A stretch of DNA of 64,000 nucleotides, taken from contig JAAFIV010000012.1 in the NCBI GenBank assembly GCA_013298775.1, positions 62,001 through 126,000 of the forward strand, in the 5' to 3' direction. This DNA comes from Ignavibacteria bacterium (lineage in GTDB: Bacteria; Bacteroidota; Ignavibacteria; Kapaibacteriales; UBA4661). The notes under the pieces were generated by a model that had not been told where the DNA came from, did not search any database, and was given only the letters and a program-made list of their open reading frames with translations. The translations under genes were made by a program, and so were the position numbers. Shown here piece after piece: positions 62,730-64,000 of this stretch. Each line of letters starts with the position of its first letter. Position 1 is the stretch's first letter.

Positions 62730-64000
62730 ATGATAGTTTTTGGTACCGACGGCTGGCGCGGCGTGATTGCCCGCGATTTTACCTTCGACAACGTGCAGAT
62801 TGTCGCATTAGCAACGGCGCAGTATGCCATTAAACTCGACAAGAAAAAGGCGAGTGTCGTGATTGGCTACGATGCGCGATTTTTATCCAGAGAATTTGCC
62901 GAGGAAGCAGCGTGCGTGATGGCTTCAAAGGGAGTTGTGGTGCATATCACCGATAGCATTGCCTCCACACCACAAGTTTCCTTTGCAACCAAGCAGAAAA
63001 AAGCGAGTGTGGGCGTTGTGATTACAGCGAGCCATAATCCCGCCGAGTACAATGGCTACAAACTCAAGGCAAATACAGGTGGTCCAGCATTTCCTGAGCA
63101 AATCAAGGAATTGGAAACCGAGCTTGCTGCGATTGAGAAAAAACGCCCCGTAATAAAGTTCAAAACCTACGACGAGTATGTGAAAGAGAAGCTCATTCGC
63201 CCATTTGGTGCAAAAGAGTCCTATTTACGCTATGTCAAGCGCAAAGTGGATATGCCCGCCATTCAAAAAGCTGGCTTGAAAGTTCTCTTCGACCCCATGC
63301 ACGGCGCGGGAATCCACACCATTAAAGACCTTTTGCCAAAAGCGGATGAAATTCACGGCGACTACAATCCGTCCTTTGGTGAAATTGACCATCCCGAACC
63401 AATGGCGGAATATCTGCCTGTTCTCATGGAAAAAGTGAAGGAAGGCAAGTACGATGTGGGTTTGGCAACTGACGGCGACGCAGACCGCTTGGGTGCTGTG
63501 GATGAGCAGGGCAATTTCGTGGATTCGCACCGTGTGTTTATGCTGCTGATGAAGTATTTGTACGAAGACAAGAAAAAGCGCGGCGCGGTCGCAAAAACGA
63601 TTGCACTCACTTCGATGGTGAACAAATATTGCGAAAAGCATGGAATCAAGCTGCATGAGCTTCCGATTGGCTTCAAGCACGTGAGCAAACTCATGGCAAC
63701 CGATAAAATTTTGATTGGCGGCGAGGAATCAGGCGGCTTGGGAACAATCGTTCACATCCCTGAGCGCGACGGCGTGTTCAATGGAATGTTGCTGCTTGAA
63801 ATGATGGTAAAACGCAAAAAGAAACTCAGCCAACTTGTGGATGAGCTTGATGCGGAGTTCGGACCGCACCGCTACCGCCGCCGCGACGTGCGCATGACCG
63901 AAAAACAAAAACAGGACATTCTGAAAGCCTGCGCTCGCAAACCAAAACAACTTGGTCGCTTCAAAGTAACCTCCATTGACACAACCGACGGCTACAAATT
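62730..64000 (+). CDS. Phosphoglucomutase/phosphomannomutase family protein, 3' end beyond window
   Basis: At least 423 residues, cut by the right edge. Alpha-D-phosphohexomutase: N-terminal VFGTDGWRG, the active-site phosphoserine in TASHNPAEYNG, the Mg-binding loop TDGDADRLG and the sugar-binding GGEESGG in the third domain. It interconverts hexose 1- and 6-phosphates (glucose or mannose), linking glycolysis to polysaccharide precursors. The start ATG at 62730 is followed by a clear frame to the end. Confidence 0.94.
   Translation, partial: MIVFGTDGWRGVIARDFTFDNVQIVALATAQYAIKLDKKKASVVIGYDARFLSREFAEEAACVMASKGVVVHITDSIASTPQVSFATKQKKASVGVVITASHNPAEYNGYKLKANTGGPAFPEQIKELETELAAIEKKRPVIKFKTYDEYVKEKLIRPFGAKESYLRYVKRKVDMPAIQKAGLKVLFDPMHGAGIHTIKDLLPKADEIHGDYNPSFGEIDHPEPMAEYLPVLMEKVKEGKYDVGLATDGDADRLGAVDEQGNFVDSHRVFMLLMKYLYEDKKKRGAVAKTIALTSMVNKYCEKHGIKLHELPIGFKHVSKLMATDKILIGGEESGGLGTIVHIPERDGVFNGMLLLEMMVKRKKKLSQLVDELDAEFGPHRYRRRDVRMTEKQKQDILKACARKPKQLGRFKVTSIDTTDGYK

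Overview
The window looks like part of the chromosome of an aerobic, heterotrophic bacterium of the Bacteroidota/Chlorobiota (FCB) group. Support comes from the respiratory chain (alternative complex III next to an A2-type cytochrome c oxidase), the Bat aerotolerance proteins, and the FCB-style sensor kinases (7TMR-DISM, TPR and ligand-sensor propeller types). A Kapabacteria- or Chloroherpeton-like lineage would fit, but nothing in the sequence fixes the genus. No rRNA, tRNA, CRISPR array, prophage or transposase gene was seen.

Region 1 (1-11209, all minus strand) is a respiratory supercluster. In transcription order it holds nuoA, nuoB, a monoheme cytochrome c, coxB, coxA, ctaB (heme O synthase), coxC, coxD, a small CPNC membrane protein, actA (pentaheme cytochrome) and actB, which runs off the left edge. 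Together these encode quinol oxidation by complex III-like Act proteins, cytochrome c transfer and oxygen reduction. Region 2 (11548-17450, minus strand) has a TPR membrane glycosyltransferase-like protein, a DUF3597 protein, an FtsX-like protein, hisG and serA. Region 3 (17787-37707, mostly plus strand) has phosphofructokinase, a secreted protein, a DinB/YfiT protein, a convergent LytTR response regulator and 7TMR histidine kinase, a fumarylacetoacetase-family enzyme, batB-batC, a glycosyltransferase, an AT-rich membrane protein of unknown function, a J-domain protein, a membrane rhodanese, a crotonase, a secreted CBM9-like protein, a PgpH-type HD phosphohydrolase and a long coiled-coil protein.

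Region 4 (38487-64000, mixed strands) has a double DUF350 membrane protein, an AtuA-like protein, a lipid kinase, selD, an RRM protein with a clear terminator, a DtxR/MntR-type regulator, engB, pgk, a TPR histidine kinase, an amino acid permease, a ketoacid dehydrogenase beta subunit, RNase III, a small basic protein, a UDP-sugar dehydrogenase, a second rhodanese, a HupE/UreJ-like protein, a giant propeller histidine kinase, a lipoprotein, enolase and a phosphohexomutase cut by the right edge. Three glycolytic genes (pfkA, pgk, eno) and a sugar phosphomutase are scattered through the window rather than clustered.

The most unusual layer is between the genes. Nearly every larger intergenic gap holds short palindromic elements. 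At least four families recur (called A, B, C and G here) and several more palindromes occur once (D, E, F, H). Some are nested inside others, and one 189-bp MITE-like element with terminal inverted repeats and a 10-bp target duplication sits inside another palindrome. None of these elements carries a protein gene, so they must be moved, if they still move, by something outside the window.
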